Shown here in pieces: positions 1-12,849 of a stretch of 64,000 bases of DNA (position 1 is its first letter; each line of letters opens with the position of its first letter). Origin of the DNA: Anopheles merus (Eukaryota > Arthropoda > Insecta > Diptera > Culicidae); contig NC_054085.1 in assembly GCF_017562075.2 (NCBI RefSeq), positions 24,058,433 through 24,122,432 of the forward strand, written 5' to 3'. The notes below the pieces were generated by a model. The model worked only from the letters and a program-made list of their open reading frames with translations, searched no databases and had not been told where the DNA came from. The position numbers and the translations under genes are program-made.

Positions 1-2420
1 TAGCTGTCTGTTTTTGGCATTACTTAAGTACTGTTCATGATTTCATCCTTTGCCTTTGCACAATGCATTATATTAAAAAAAATATGTTGGGATAATTTTG
101 CAGTAAAAATTTCCTTTTTTTACCACTCACTGTCCTCCACGAAAAATCAATGCACAAAAGGATAGACGTGCAAGATTCGCTCTGATCTTTACCACCCCGA
201 CTCACACGATGTGCCTTATCTGGGGCCTTCATTTAGCGAAAAAGAAATATTTAAAATAAAGTTTCAAGCACTACCAACAGTTCAAAAGCCTTCCAAAGCA
301 GAATGCAACGACCGAAAAACGAAACAGCCGTAGTGTTGTGTAGCCGACGCAGCTCAGCGAAGCCGTACTCATCGGGTGAATGAAACATTAAACCAGCCGA
401 TCGCAAGCGTTCAAGCACTTCTGCTCCGATTGATGACGCTGGCGGTCGAAAATTGGGTAAAAATAAGTACCGTGCATGCATGACGATGATGAGTGGTCTG
501 GCCCTATTTTGCAAAACATTCATTCGAAATGCCGACGACAAAAAAGGGACGTACAGCGTGAGCATAAAATTCTTCCCATCAACGTGCCACTGGCAAATGG
601 ACTGAGCGATCTAATGAGGCGAATATTTTTAATGATTTACATCGAATTATGCTTTCGATTTGTCGCGAAAGGTTTTAGCAGCCGCTGCTTCTTTTCCTCT
701 CACAGCCTGGGCACGCATTAGTTGGAGGTTCATGTTTGGAGGTTGGAAATAAAAAGTCGGAAACTCATCGGTTACCTCAAGAAGTGGAGAGTATGTGATG
801 GAGCTTGCTCGTTTTAATAAGAACACTAAAATGTGTAGCGATTTTATGGATGAACAAGTTTGCTATACGAAGCTGGAAGCATTCAACTACGTGCGACTCT
901 TTAGGTATGCGTTAAATATTACTGAGCAGACAGCCAAGCATCTGTTTTTGTCCAAATTTTGGAGACGGTATCGTAAATACTGACGACATCTATTACGCCT
1001 AAGTGAGTGGCAAATGGGGATGAAAGTGTGTGGCTCGAAATATTGCTTCTCGTTGTCTGTTCTTCTAGGTTTTCTGTGTGAAAGAAAGTGAAAACGGGGA
1101 AATGTAACAACCAGGTGGGAGAAGCAAATTCGTATCATCGTACTCGCTCGTATGGTAAAAGTGTAAGTGACGTAGTGAAAATGCGTCCACCGTTGCTGAC
1201 GCTTCGAGTTCGTGATGAAAATTTCGACCCCCGTGCCTTGGTTTGGCGGAGGTGGTGAGGTGCAAGAATCTCTACCCATCCCGAAGCGCAAGGGCTCACG
1301 AAATCTGGCGTTGCCAGGTGTCAGCGGGATACGTTCACTAACAGGCAATCTTCGAGATTGGGGAGTTTGTGCAGAAAAGGAGGCCCCCAAAGAAATTGGT
1401 TCAATTGGATCCGCATACGGCAAGGTTAAAGAAGACAGATAGAGCACAAGCAAAGCAAGAATGTATGTATAGAATAGACACATACACAAAACACGAACCC
1501 AAGCGTCGCTCCATGACCCATTTTAACCAACCAAACACACACTCACACGCAGATCCTTGGTGTGGCTTTGTCCCGCACTGTTACTACGGTATCTCTTGAC
1601 TGCTGCTTAATATCATTCAATTTACAGGTTTAGGCACACTGGTAACGAAGGATAACGAGTCAAGTGTGTGTGTGTTTGAGTCTTGCAGTTTCCAAGAAGA
1701 TTGTACGATGCGATGGTTGGGGAGCGCTGATACGTGATTCTTGTTTGGTCGCTAGATGTATATATTTTTTGTCGTTGTTGTGAGACCCTCATTCTTGGGG
1801 ATGGGTGCAGAGAATACGTGCACCATAAGGTAGTGCTGCACGATCTTCCTGCAGTGCTCGACTCAGCATGGTTTATGTGCGCCGTTGTGTGTGTCGGAAG
1901 GATCCGGATGGAATAATTCACCCCCGTGCACACCCGCTGGCATGATTAGCCCGTGCCGTGGAGGAAGAAAGAAAAAAAAACGTAGCGACGTGCCGAAAAG
2001 GTAGCCGAAGGTTGTTTCGGGTGACATGCAGCACACCGCGGGTCCACAAAGCAAAATTCGTAGATTTGTTCCCCGGTAGCGCGCACGTAAGTAATTGAAG
2101 AGTGTTGTTGAACAGTGTTTTCTTTTGCTTTTTCTGCTACTTTTCACTGTTTGGATTGTATTAATATGTTACACTGCTTGCCCCTGCGCTACACGATACC
2201 AACAATCCAATTTTGAGAAGTTTTAAGCTGTGGTGAGGCGGTAAAGTCTATCCTAACGCGAAGGTGTAATACAACACGTGAAAATGTGTGATAAGGAATT
2301 GATAAGTATACTAGAATAATACTAGATGGAGTAGCAAATGTGAATATGTTTGTTAGAATGACATTATTAAATACAAGGGAGCGCACATTTTCCAAAGCAA
2401 ACATTAAAACGTAAGTAATA
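1..2420. other. Intergenic DNA with unassigned ORFs
   Basis: No gene is recognised here. Two open frames on the minus strand stand out by length, 251-565 (104 aa) and 887-1489 (200 aa). Neither shows a known domain or clear splice structure. The 200-aa frame begins with a hydrophobic stretch, but it overlaps a plus-strand open frame at 1212-1442, and long open frames on both strands of a GC-richer patch are expected by chance. Around 1600-2130 there is moderately GC-rich sequence without a readable gene. Confidence 0.4.
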
Positions 2421-2667
2421 CAGGGTTACCCACAATTTATTGGTCAGTTCCCATAGATTTTTTGGTGCGTTCCCACGATTTTTTATCGTATCCAATAGAT
2501 TTTTTGTTCGTTCCAATAATGTATTGGTATTTTTCCGATTGGATATCAATACAATTAGACCAAAACAAATCTGGGAAACGGCTAAAAAATCGTGGGAGCG
2601 CACCAACAAATATGGGAAGCCACCAAAAATTGATGGGAACCAACCAATAAATCGTGGGAAAACCCTG
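2421..2667. mobile_element. Foldback MITE built of short repeated modules
   Basis: The two ends are inverted copies: the left end starts CAGGGTTACCCACAATTTAT and the right end finishes with the reverse complement of a near match (GTGGGAAAACCCTG). The arms are made of imperfect modules of about 24 bases, each carrying a GTTCCCAYRGATTTTTT-like core, in direct orientation on the left and inverted on the right. There is no coding capacity; the open frames across it are by-products of the palindrome. No convincing target duplication was seen, so the superfamily is unassigned. A lone CAGGGTTTCCCATGG near 16692 could be an end of a related copy. Confidence 0.7.
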
Positions 2668-5600
2668 GAAACAACATAATTATTTTTTTTCAATTTATTA
2701 GATTATAAAAATATCATTTGTAGAAATATTAGAAAACGTATCAATAAGAATGATGAAAAATTGAAGCTGAAAAACTAAAATGTTAAAAGCTTTAAAGCAC
2801 AAAAAATAAATAATTATAATTAAATATAATTAAATTATTTATTACACAATATCAATTAAATTAAATTATCTTCAATGACGTAAGCATTGATTTTATTTGC
2901 ACCATGACGAATAATGAACGAAACATGAACATTTTTCAAAAGAAAGTAGAAAAAGAAAAACCTTTAAAAAGAATAAAAATTAAATGCTGCGTTCTGAAAT
3001 GAGAAAATAAATTATGTTGAACTGCTGAAGAAACCAAAGCTCTTTGCAAAATTACAGCTCCATAAGATATTGTTGTTTAATTTCTGTACTGTTGACACTG
3101 ACTGAGGGCGACCGTGTTTTGCCTTTGTACTCGTGTGAAAATGTTGGTTTTATGTAGAATTGTTTTAATCCTCCGGTACGCGCGAGCCAAGAATGAAAGC
3201 TCTTGTTTTGCATCGCTGATGAAATTCCACCGAAAACCCGGCCTGTCTTTACCGTTTACCGCCTGTAGAATGTAGCTTAGCCGAGGAACAAAAGTGCGTC
3301 AAAGCAGCTGCCTTGATGTTGATGTAAAGTTTGTATCCACGCACTTAGCGCGTAGGCTTTTATCGTGCCGGGTGGGTTTATCTTTGCGACATTCATTGCG
3401 TTTCTGTAGCAGACCGGCTTTCCGAGGAAACAAAAAAGAAAACACACATTCGAAATGCTTAATTTAGGCGTCCGAGAATGGCAGGCGTTCTTGGTAAAGC
3501 CCCTGTACTTAGACTAAACAGGTGCGCTAGCACGGCCGACACAAAGAGCGCCTCGATTTGTAGCGCTTTGCGGGGCAGTTTCGAGCTCATTTTCGACCCA
3601 CAATAACAATCCTTCACAGACACACTTGTTCACCATCAAACGGTGACGATATTGTTGGCCATTGTGTGGCTGTGTGTGTGTGTGTGCAGCGCGGTGATAA
3701 TAATAATAATGCAAATGTGAATTCATCTCCAGCAGGAGCATACCTATGACTGCATTTGACAAACGTTTGCACTCAACAAGGCGTCCCGGAACGTCTCAAG
3801 ACGAGAGCGTTTTGCGTCGTGCTTCGATGATTCGATGTGGCAAACGTGCCGTCTCGGCAATCGGCAATCAATCAGCAAATCTTGACAAAGCTTGAGCCGC
3901 TGCATTCACGTTGCCCACTGCCACCGTACAAGTAAAGTGTGCTCAATTAGCTGCGGGACCAGAATTTCGGTCGGTGGAAATTGTGAGGCACGTTGGTAGG
4001 ATGGACTGAGTGGCTTTGATGCCACAGTGGTTGTGTGTGGGTGAGCAAAATTTTGGAAAAATGTGAAATTGAAGTGAATAATAATGCAACTGAAACAGAT
4101 GGAATAATTGAAATGAGGACAACTTAAGATTGCTTTTTAATAAAATAGTTAAGTAAAGTAAAGCATCCGAATTAAGTTACTAAACAAAACTAAACATTGA
4201 GTTACTAAAACTACCAATAAAAGAACAAATGCTAAACCAACAAAATGTAACCATTTTCACATTTCCTTTTCCCAATAATGTCCTTTGCCCATAGTTCCGC
4301 ACTGACTGTAAAACTCCCGTCCCAGCTATCGGTTTGATCGTGGAATGTACAATCATCATCCCGAAAACCGCAACCTGGTACCGGTTTGCTGGTGGCAAAG
4401 GAGGCCCACCCAGCCCTGCCCACGCCATCTAGTGGCACCGGTGCTCAACTCGAGGGGCAACTCTCCCTCGACGGGAGAATCTCTAGCGAAGCCGGGCCGA
4501 AGAAAGTTGTGCATCCCGGGCACGAATCGGAAGCGATTTGATCTTCGATTATTGCACACGTGAACGGGCGCTGGCCACGGACAGGCACGGTTGGTTGGTT
4601 TGGTGTTAAGCGTTGCAACGTGGCACCTACCGCACTGCAACCACGGTACGCGGGTGAATGCAGAAATTGCACGCGTGGCTATCAACAATCGACTGTTGAT
4701 CACGTTCGCCGATGATGTTGTTCGAGTGTAATGCTGAAGATTCCGATACTGTCCTGGATGACGAACACACGGGAAAACATACACACACATGCATGGACAC
4801 AACGAAGTGATGCATGGCAGCGGCAAAGCAATTTTCTCGGTTTTGAGCCACTCACATACCCGCCCCCTCGCTGATGTAAAGCTTTTCCTGGTTACAGTTT
4901 GAGGGTGAGGTTTGGACGATGCTGGGAAATTGTGCCGTTTGGTTAGTATCTCTGTGGAATTTGGAGGTTGAACGTGCGAGAGCTGGTTGATGTTTGATCG
5001 AGGGAAGTAAATTGCAAATTAACAAATATTACGTGCAGCTATGATGAGATGTACGAGACCGGTGTGGTCGGTTACCGTTTGGGCCAGCGATGTCAAACTC
5101 ATTTGACTCTACGAATATAGTAGCACGGGCCACAGCCTAGTTTTTACATGATATTATATGAATCAAAAATCAAAATGTTGGCAGTTCTTTTCATTTCATT
5201 TTGGGAAGAAAATTATGTTTAAAAAGTAAAAACTTTGATGAAAAAAAGTTTAAAACTGTAAAAAAAGTAAAATTGTAGCATATTATTTTCAATTGATCGT
5301 AGGCCTCTGATATTTCCAACATTTGCATCATTTTATGGGAACTAACTAACAAGATTCAGTACGCAAATGTAATGTAATTTTACAGAGAAGAACAAGATGT
5401 CCTTAGTATCCACTATTCCTTGCCTGCCAATCTCCATAGAAATCTTCATTCATTATGGTGACCAAAATCAGAGTCCAATAAGTCCATCTGTAGTTTACCT
5501 AATCACATTGGTCTTGGTAGCATGCCTGATGGCAATCTTTAGATCGTTTGTAACATCTTTTCAAAAGTAACACGTGTTTGTGCAAACATTTGATTTCATC

Positions 5601-7358
5601 TGGTTTGAAAAAAAAGTTTGAAAGCTTGCGTTTTTAATTCCTGTTGGAATAATGATTTTGTTAATTTGTACAAGTCTTTTTCTTGCCAAGTGCCGTGTTT
5701 GATGGCTTAACAATAAAAAAGCAATGCTCCAAAACTTCATACATACGAGTGAGACATTCACGATTTTGTATTGAACATCCGTGAGTTGTTTCTTTGAAGA
5801 ATTGTTCATCAAATATTTGTTGCTAAACAAAATTAATGACCGGGAAGGGTCATAACATAATTTTGATTGATTTTTATCCATTTGACTAAAATTGTGTGGA
5901 ATTGAAAGCGTAGTTTCATCCAAATACCCATGTTTGATTTTCCTGCTATGACTTTAACAGTTTTTGGAAATAAAGTGTATAAAGTACAAAAGACCTCACG
6001 GGGTCAGTTTGACATCTCTGGTTTAGGCTAACTTTAATTCTAAAATGAATTGATTTTGTACGCAAAAATATTATAATACATATATTGTAAGATGTTAAAT
6101 GAGACAAACTAAACATGCAATAACACATTACAAACATTCACGGAATGGAAAATATTAAACTCACTTGCACAAATCGAGCCCGGATCCAGCCCATCCAAAA
6201 TACCTTATGAAATTAACCAGAAACTCCATAAAAGTAAAACATGTTTTCGTGCCAACTTAATTATGACGGGCGCATTATTTAGCGGCTTATCAAACCCAGC
6301 CACCGGCCCACCAAAAAACCAGCCCAACTAATTGATGAACGATCGGCGCTAAAAAGTCAAACTATGTAGCACGTCACGCGGAATAAATTCACCGAAATCC
6401 AACCACCGAGCTCAATCGACGCCGGTCGGCCCCGATCGGTCAAACTATGTACCGTCAAAACTTTCGATGACTACTTTGTGCCGCCCGCACGGATTGCCGA
6501 ATCGCCGAATGAATGCAGACCACGATTTTAGCGAACCGAACCTAATTAGCTAAAAGCAATCCGTTGTTTATGTCAATCGTATGCGGGCGAGCTGGTTCGG
6601 CTCCGTTCGGCCCCTACAGTCCCATTCTGCGATTAGGATGGAAATATTGGAAAAATTATTCACGCAAAAATGAGCGTGCCCACACTAACCCGGGCAGTAC
6701 AGAATGGTGAGGGCCTTTTTGAACCTGTTCGATCCGGTGCTCGGTCGATTTATGCTGAAAAATCGTAACAGAAGCGGCGGTAGGAGTGGTTCACTGCTCT
6801 CCTCTAATTGGGGCGCGGTTGGAGGAATTCTGAGTCACGAAAGCTGCAACACCGGTGCGCTCACTTGGGCAGCCGCTGCGAGGCTGGTTCGATTTCTGAA
6901 TCGAGAGCCCTGTACACTCCGCCGACTGTGTACAGTTTGTTTTAATTAAATAGAGTGAGTATTTTGCACTGCATTTATCAAGCGCTCTCTGCACTGCACA
7001 TGCCAAACCCGGCTCGAGTGGTGGTGTTTTTTGGCTGTGAGAAGGTGCAAATCTGAGGCCGTGAGAAACGAACCGTGCTTAAGTTGTAGCGAGCGGGCTC
7101 TCGATGATAGGCTATTTGTTATTATCGTGGTAACATTTCACGTGGGAATGAAGCCGTTTGTTCTAATTGGTTGCATGATTGTGCATGGGTATCGAGAGAT
7201 CTGATATGTGTGAATTGTAGTGTTGTAGTTACCGTGCTGTATTACGGCAATCGATTTCAAGAATTGAAGAGGAAGGGTTTTGGGAATTTTGAAGATAAAT
7301 TAAACATTTAATACAAAAAATAGTGTTTCAAACATGTATTGCTTTTATTGCTTATATT
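2668..7358. other. Intergenic DNA, no gene recognised
   Basis: The interval is mostly AT-rich, with GC-richer patches at 3100-4050, 4300-4900 and 6150-7100. A TG repeat of about 19 bases lies at 3669-3687. The short motif GTCAAACTATGTA occurs twice (about 6357 and 6437). A 120-aa open frame on the minus strand (5561-5923) is AT-rich and resembles nothing known to me. I see no splice-supported gene. Confidence 0.4.
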
Positions 7359-7452
7359 GGGACGGTCTCATGGTACAGTTGTCAACTCGTACGACTCAAT
7401 AACATGCCCTTAATGGGTTCAAACCTAGAATGAACCGTCTCCCCGTAGCAAG
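7359..7452 (+). repeat. SINE200-like head (tRNA-derived SINE fragment)
   Basis: The piece starts GGACGGTCTCATGGTACAGT and holds a tRNA-like pol III promoter. An A-box-like stretch is followed by ACTCAATAACATGCCC and a B-box GGGTTCAAACC. This arrangement matches, from memory, the 5' head of the Anopheles SINE200 family. The SINE body that should follow (TAGGGCTTGACTATCC and so on) is missing, so the copy is 3'-truncated. It is not a functional tRNA gene because the acceptor arms do not pair. Confidence 0.75.
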
Positions 7453-8748
7453 AATTACTAGTTTCAGATCAAGATGGAAGTAATTCATGATCAATGACGT
7501 TTGTTACAACCACGGACGGATTCAGTGATCGCTGCCAACATCTTTTGCATTCGTGCGAAATAATACAGATCCCTAATCTTATCCCTAAATACCAGAATGG
7601 CATGTTTAACAGATACTTACTTTGATGGTGGTACCAACTGAAGAAAATAGGAACTCAAGTGAAAAGAACAAGTGAAATTATAAAAACGCACAAAGTGAAC
7701 AAAACCGTAAAACCATGCTGAAAATCATAAACAAGTCTACAGGTAGGCAGAGCAAAATTGTAGTTCGGTAGCGAAATGAGACAGCGACCAGACAATTGAA
7801 ATTAAAATACATAAATAAATAAAGGCAAGTGTTTGGGACATTCAGTGTACATTTTTATATTTTTATTTCATATAAATGCATTGGAATATCATTTATAAAA
7901 GAGACCGTTTACATGATTCCTCAAAACTTATCTTTAAACAGCTATTGTTTCTCTTTTACGTTCCTTTCAGATGATCTTCATTGTATATTGCTTTGAGACG
8001 TGTGTGAGTTTGAGTATGGAGTTAAAGGGGTTTGTAATGAAGTGGAGGCGATTGTAAATTCAATAAATTCAACAATGCGGCTGTAAAATGATAGTATGTT
8101 TCTTAAATGTAAAGAGGAAAGCAAGTAAAGCCTAAGAGGATTCGAGCTACAGTATAGTCGTAACATAGAATCAATTGTTTTAACTCGAAAATAAGGCCGG
8201 CCGAATACCCAACGCAAGAAAGCTTCAATGCATTGATGGATTCAAGCACGGCTAAATGGAGATACTTCCAAGGGGAGTATTGATAGGGAAGAAGTGCAAA
8301 GAATTCGCACATGCTTCCAAGGCAACTTCCAACTGGAACTGCCGCCTATGTCACACGAGGAGACCATGGGCCTTTTATAGAAGAAGTCACCAGGTGTCAT
8401 TAGTTCTCACGTGTAACTTAAAGGGTTTTTTTTAATGTGAGATAGTTGTCCATCGTTTCAACCGTAAAGTGAATGACGAAATACAACCAACGAACATTTT
8501 TCTGCTACGAATCAGTGCTTCAACCATGCGAATTTCGTCAAGCGAGCATCACTCGTGTTCTGGTGTATCTCGACGCTTTGCGAAACCCGCCGAAGGCTCT
8601 GCCCAATTTGTTAACCACCTTTGGTTATCAGCTGTTCAGTCAGTTGACCGATCAGAATTAAAGGACGAAAATCGTACCTAGGAATTACTGCAAGTAACTT
8701 TGATTCAGTATAAAGCTAATGTTAGTATATAGACTAATATTGCTAACC
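7453..8748. other. Intergenic DNA with one small unassigned ORF
   Basis: Mostly AT-rich sequence. A plus-strand frame at 8473-8661 starts at an ATG and could give 62 aa, but I cannot tie it to a family or to splice sites. It lies just upstream of the serine protease remnant but does not resemble a protease. Treated as probably non-coding. Confidence 0.35.
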
Positions 8749-9015
8749 TTATATGCGCGGGAGATAATCATACATCCAGGGTTTAGCAAAGCCAGCATCG
8801 TCAACGACATAGCCTTGATCAAGCTGAGCTCCAATATCACGATGACCAGGTACGTGCAACCCGTCTGTCTGTGGACAATGGACAGCGCGCTGAAATTGAT
8901 TGTGGAGTAGTGAAGAATGTGCGCGCAACTCGAACGACATTCTTCGTACTCCAGCAAGATACGAAATGAACGAGTGAATTTGAAACCAGTTCAGCATGCT
9001 TCCAGGGCCAGGGCG
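8749..9015 (+). pseudogene. Trypsin-like serine protease exon fragment, copy 1
   Basis: The translated frame contains HPGFSKASIVNDIALIKL followed by YVQPVCLW, the block around the catalytic aspartate of chymotrypsin-fold proteases (the Asp of NDIALIKL lies at about 8806-8808). The wording is typical of mosquito CLIP-like or other secreted proteases. The frame stops at 8908-8910, directly after the IV that normally precedes a glycine. No exon with the catalytic His (TAAHC) or Ser (GDSGG) is present nearby, so this is a broken piece and not a gene. A second copy of its end lies at 9479-9582, on the far side of a Tc1 remnant. The source gene is presumably elsewhere in the genome. Confidence 0.75.
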
Positions 9016-9058
9016 TTGATATAGAAAGCACTGCATACCAGAGGAGCGAAAACACATT

Positions 9059-9455
9059 CAGGGGCTGTCTCGTGAGAACGTACCAATAAAGACAATCTGC
9101 AAGGTGTTCGGCCGTTCGCGGACGTTTGTCGACAGCGCCATTCGTAGCGAGGCTACGGGTAAGTCGACAGGTCCTTTTCAAAACTTCTGGAAGAACATCT
9201 GGCTGCATCCAGCTTGTGGTGGATGAAAATAGGATGAAATAGAATACATAGTCGTAAGATGTTGCCATACGCCCGAAGAAAATTCGGAGACGAAGAGCAT
9301 TACATCTTTCAGCATGATATCGACTCAAAGCACACATCGCGAACAGTTAGGTGTTATTTGGCAAACCAGGATGTGCGCGTTCTACCGTGGCCTGCGTTGA
9401 GTCCTGACCTCAACCCGATAGAAAATCTGTGGTCGATTCTTAAGCCCAAAAAAAA
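9059..9455 (+). mobile_element. Tc1-like transposase remnant, internally deleted
   Basis: Two parts of a Tc1-family transposase are visible. At 9059-9175 one frame reads a helix-turn-helix segment with GLSRENVPIKTICKVFGRS. At 9259-9450 the C-terminal catalytic part reads HDIDSKHTS, then WPALSPDLNPIENLWS, which carries the second Asp and the Glu of the DD34E triad. About 80 bp lies between the two parts, where roughly 150 codons of intact transposase would be expected, so the first catalytic Asp is lost. The element cannot encode an active enzyme. It ends in an A-run (about 9449) and is flanked on both sides by protease exon sequence. Confidence 0.85.
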
Positions 9456-9478
9456 AAAGTTCCCATGTTTATGCACAC

Positions 9479-9582
9479 AGGTGTACGTGCAACCTGTCTG
9501 TCTGTGGACAATGGACAGCGCGCTGAAAATGATTGTGAACGAGTAAATTTGAGACCAGTTCAGCATGCTTCCAGCGCACACA
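9479..9582 (+). pseudogene. Trypsin-like serine protease exon fragment, copy 2
   Basis: This is a near copy of part of the fragment ending at 9015. It repeats the codons for YVQPVCLWTMDSALK and the following non-coding stretch GACCAGTTCAGCATGCTTCC with a few mismatches. Compared with copy 1 it lacks about 60 bases after the word GATTGTG, so the two copies broke differently. Both lack the rest of the protease. The pair suggests a local duplication, or a repeat unit that carries protease sequence together with Tc1 sequence. Confidence 0.7.
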
Positions 9583-11769
9583 TTATGACTACATTACATT
9601 ACTATGTAGGTGGGAAATGTAACAGAGTGGTTAAATTGATTTAATAATTTCTGGTTGAAGAACTTTTTCGAAAAGATCTTCGTTCATCCGCAGTACAATG
9701 CAACCAACAATGCTAACGATTTTGATAGATAGGATTTGCCAGCGCTGTGAATTCAAGCACCCCATTTGCTTCCCGATTATTGATACAATTCGAAGTTATG
9801 ACATGTCCAGATGGATAAAATCCGCGTGGCAATTTTGTAGTGATTGTAAAATTATTATCTTGGTATCTCTAATTAGGAATTGGTTCACACAGGTACATAG
9901 TACGTAGTGTAAAATACATCCGAAATTTAAGTGGTTGTTGAAAGGATGCCATAATTTGCATTGATTGAAAGTATAAATGGTAATAACTTTAGCTGTAACA
10001 TACCGAATAGACGATATTTACATTGTTCACTCCACTTTCGCAGATATAAATGAACCAAAATAATAAATAAAGCAAAAAACTAAAACAGCATCAATTTGGT
10101 AGGAAGCTATGCTTCCTACAAACCCGCTCTTTGTCGAATTAAAAAAAAAATAAACTGCAAACTCACACAACATCTCTCTAAACACTGTTGACTATCGCTT
10201 CTTCTTTCGCAATCATCGAAAATTCTAGCAGTGGAATTTCTTAACAATTAAAAATAGGAACTGCAGAAGAGCGGCAATGGGTCTAACTAAAACCGGTTCG
10301 AAAGTTGAGGGATTGTTGGAATTTCCTGCGTTGCTGCTTTTAACGAACATTGGACGATACGACAACGCAATACACCAATCTAACACAAGGTCGATTTGAT
10401 GGATAGGGATCCACGTATTGCTCTGCGTGGTTATTGAGAGAGCTAATCGCAAGCAAACTTCAAAGCAGGGCTGCTGGGAAATTGAATTGTGAAAAACCGG
10501 TATTATGTTTTAGATGACACTTTCACTCTAGCTGCTGAAGACGCGCAGCCGTTAGCGGATATCAGCGCCAGCTCAGCCGTTGTCGGTCGGCAGATACGGT
10601 TGGGACTCCGGTCCTCATTCTCGCCTGTCAATCCGTGCTGGACAGTGAGCTCAGCAAAATTGTCGACTCAAGGATTGTCCCACTTTCACTGTTACATTTC
10701 ATTTAATATATTTTTCTAACGCCGTTGTTTGTCTCTGCCGGCTATCCATTAACTCCAGGTCTATGGGCCGTCTATCCAAGTTTCTAGGTGTTGGTGGACT
10801 GTCCTCTTCTTTGTGCTGCGTGTATTCGCTCGATTTCCTAATTCCGGAATGAAATTTTTACGCAAACACCATTTTTAGACGATTTGTACTTGGTAAACAT
10901 TTCTTCAATCACATCACTTCAGCACTTTCGTAAGATGGTGCTTGCGCTGTATCTCGATCACACAACGCCACAATGCCACACGCTGGCATTTACATGTCGC
11001 TTTAGTTTTATCTCACATTCCGATACACATAACCTTGATGGGCGTTGCGCAGACCATGTGCTCGGCTCGCTTTGGGTGGTTTTTGATGCCATCGCTGGAA
11101 AGGTGGTTTTTGATGCCATCACAGTGGTAATGTGGTTTCTGAAGATCACTTGCACTTGTATCGGTATTGCTTTGGTTGCCGGTATGTTTACTGTATATTT
11201 TGGTGACGCTTAATGCATTTTGAAAACACTTTCAGTTTTTCATTGGCTTGCTTTTTCACTTTTACAATCGGCTTGCTGATGCTGATCTTCGGGAGATTTC
11301 TCTTGTCGATGGAGAAACCATCAGTCTAGACGGTTTGAACGAATATGACATGGCAAGCGCGTTGCCGGCTTATTTATACCAAAACATCGTTTCCGTCTTG
11401 TGCCTGTGGCTGTATGCATACCTGTTTTGGGCAGGCTAAAATTTTTAAGGTTAAAATTAAGGCTACGTTCGTATGGGTTTTGTTTTTCAACGGTAACAAA
11501 ATCAGGATGATTCTACCTGTTTAGCATGGGTACAGTTCTACCTGTTTTAATATCTAGAAGTCACTGATGCCTTCTCTTTCGTTATATATATTTTCATATC
11601 TCAGATACTTTTAAACATAAAAAATAAAATAATTACTGAACTAATATAACACACAGAGGGACTGTATTTCGGTGATAGAATACAAACATATAAAGCTGCA
11701 ACACTGAAATTAAGGTTCAATACGGTTTCTTATTTAAGCTTGTTTTATTTTAATGTGCATAAAATGTAT
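9583..11769. other. Intergenic DNA with a short tandem duplication
   Basis: No gene recognised. A phrase GTGGTTTTTGATGCCATC is repeated in tandem at about 11077 and 11102. The region 10450-11420 has higher GC, and open frames occur on both strands without splice support. It could be an old repeat, but I cannot name it. Confidence 0.35.
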
Positions 11770-11878
11770 TGCAACGTGGGTTGATAGCACAAAAAAAAAA
11801 AAAAAACAAGAAACAAACAAATAATATGCTGTCATCGGATGACAGCATAAACCGTAGGTAGAGTTACGTAGACCTTAA

Positions 11879-12405
11879 CCGTAGAGTTGGCAACCAGATT
11901 TACACACGTAAGTTGGCAACCGGCATACCCGGGTATTCCACACGTTTTGATGCAAAAAATTAACGATTTTCATAGGTAAACAATGCTTTCTATATTTTAA
12001 TGCTGTAAGCAAGTAATGCCGACCATATATTCTCTTCTATTTCATTTATTCCTTAAGTTTTTTTCATTTTATTATAAAAATAACGGTCAAATTGAAATTT
12101 CGAATCGCTTGAATTTGACTCGAAAATAAGCACAATACGAAAAGAGGAAGAAGATAAATGTCATTCTCCATACAAAATGTATGGAATACCCGGGTATGCT
12201 GGTTGCCAACTTACGTGGTAAAGTTAAAAAAAATCAAAATAAAATACTTACAGGCTGTTTAAAATTACAACTTATGCACCAAAAAATCATAAATTAAAAG
12301 TTGGGAGGATACGGAAAATTTCAGGTCAATAAAAGCAATGAATCAAAAGTTATTGCAGTTCGAAGTTGAAAAAAATACCCGGGTATCCGGTTGCCAACTT
12401 AAGGG
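11879..12405. mobile_element. piggyBac-like MITE in a TTAA site
   Basis: The sequence is bounded by TTAA on both sides (11875-11878 and 12406-12409). The right terminus read inward is CCCTTAAGTTGGCAACC and the left is CCGTAGAGTTGGCAACC, so the ends are inverted repeats starting CC. TTAA duplication with CCC-starting ends is the hallmark of the piggyBac superfamily. Inside, a second inverted pair repeats the motif GTTGGCAACCGGCATACCCG (about 11912 and 12214), so the word GTTGGCAACC occurs four times. The element has split the left arm of the surrounding inverted-repeat element. No coding capacity. Confidence 0.75.
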
Positions 12406-12849
12406 TTAACATAAGCAGGTAGCGCCAACAGTGTAAATTCCCACCGACAGAGGGTAGCATGTCGTAATTGGAATAATCACGATCAGGGCTGTTGACCCAG
12501 CACGCGAGAGCCGAATCTTGTGCCATGACGAACTGGAAAGATGCTCGTCAAGGTCAATAGCAATCGATAGCAGGAATAAAGTGACCGAATTTCTTATAAC
12601 CTGATTGTGGTTACAGTCGACGCTCGGTAGTCTTCACCTTGATAAACCGCACATTTTACGACCAAATTCATGAGATGAAACAGTGTTCAGTCAAAAGTAG
12701 GGAAATATTGCTCAAAAGATCTTTCTATCGTTCTATTTTTTTTAAAATTAAAAGCTTTCTTTGTACTAAATGAAAATGAGCACAAAGAAAAAAAAAACAC
12801 TTCATTCGACGATCCGCACTCGATCAAGGGCGGATTACCGGACGTAAAC

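Noticed and set aside
7359..7452. Possible tRNA gene
   Set aside because: A- and B-box-like words are present, but the cloverleaf arms do not pair; it fits a SINE head.
8617..8640. CTTTGGTTATCAGCTGT resembles the miR-9 family
   Set aside because: The mature sequence differs in the middle and the flanks do not form the expected hairpin or contain a star-like strand.
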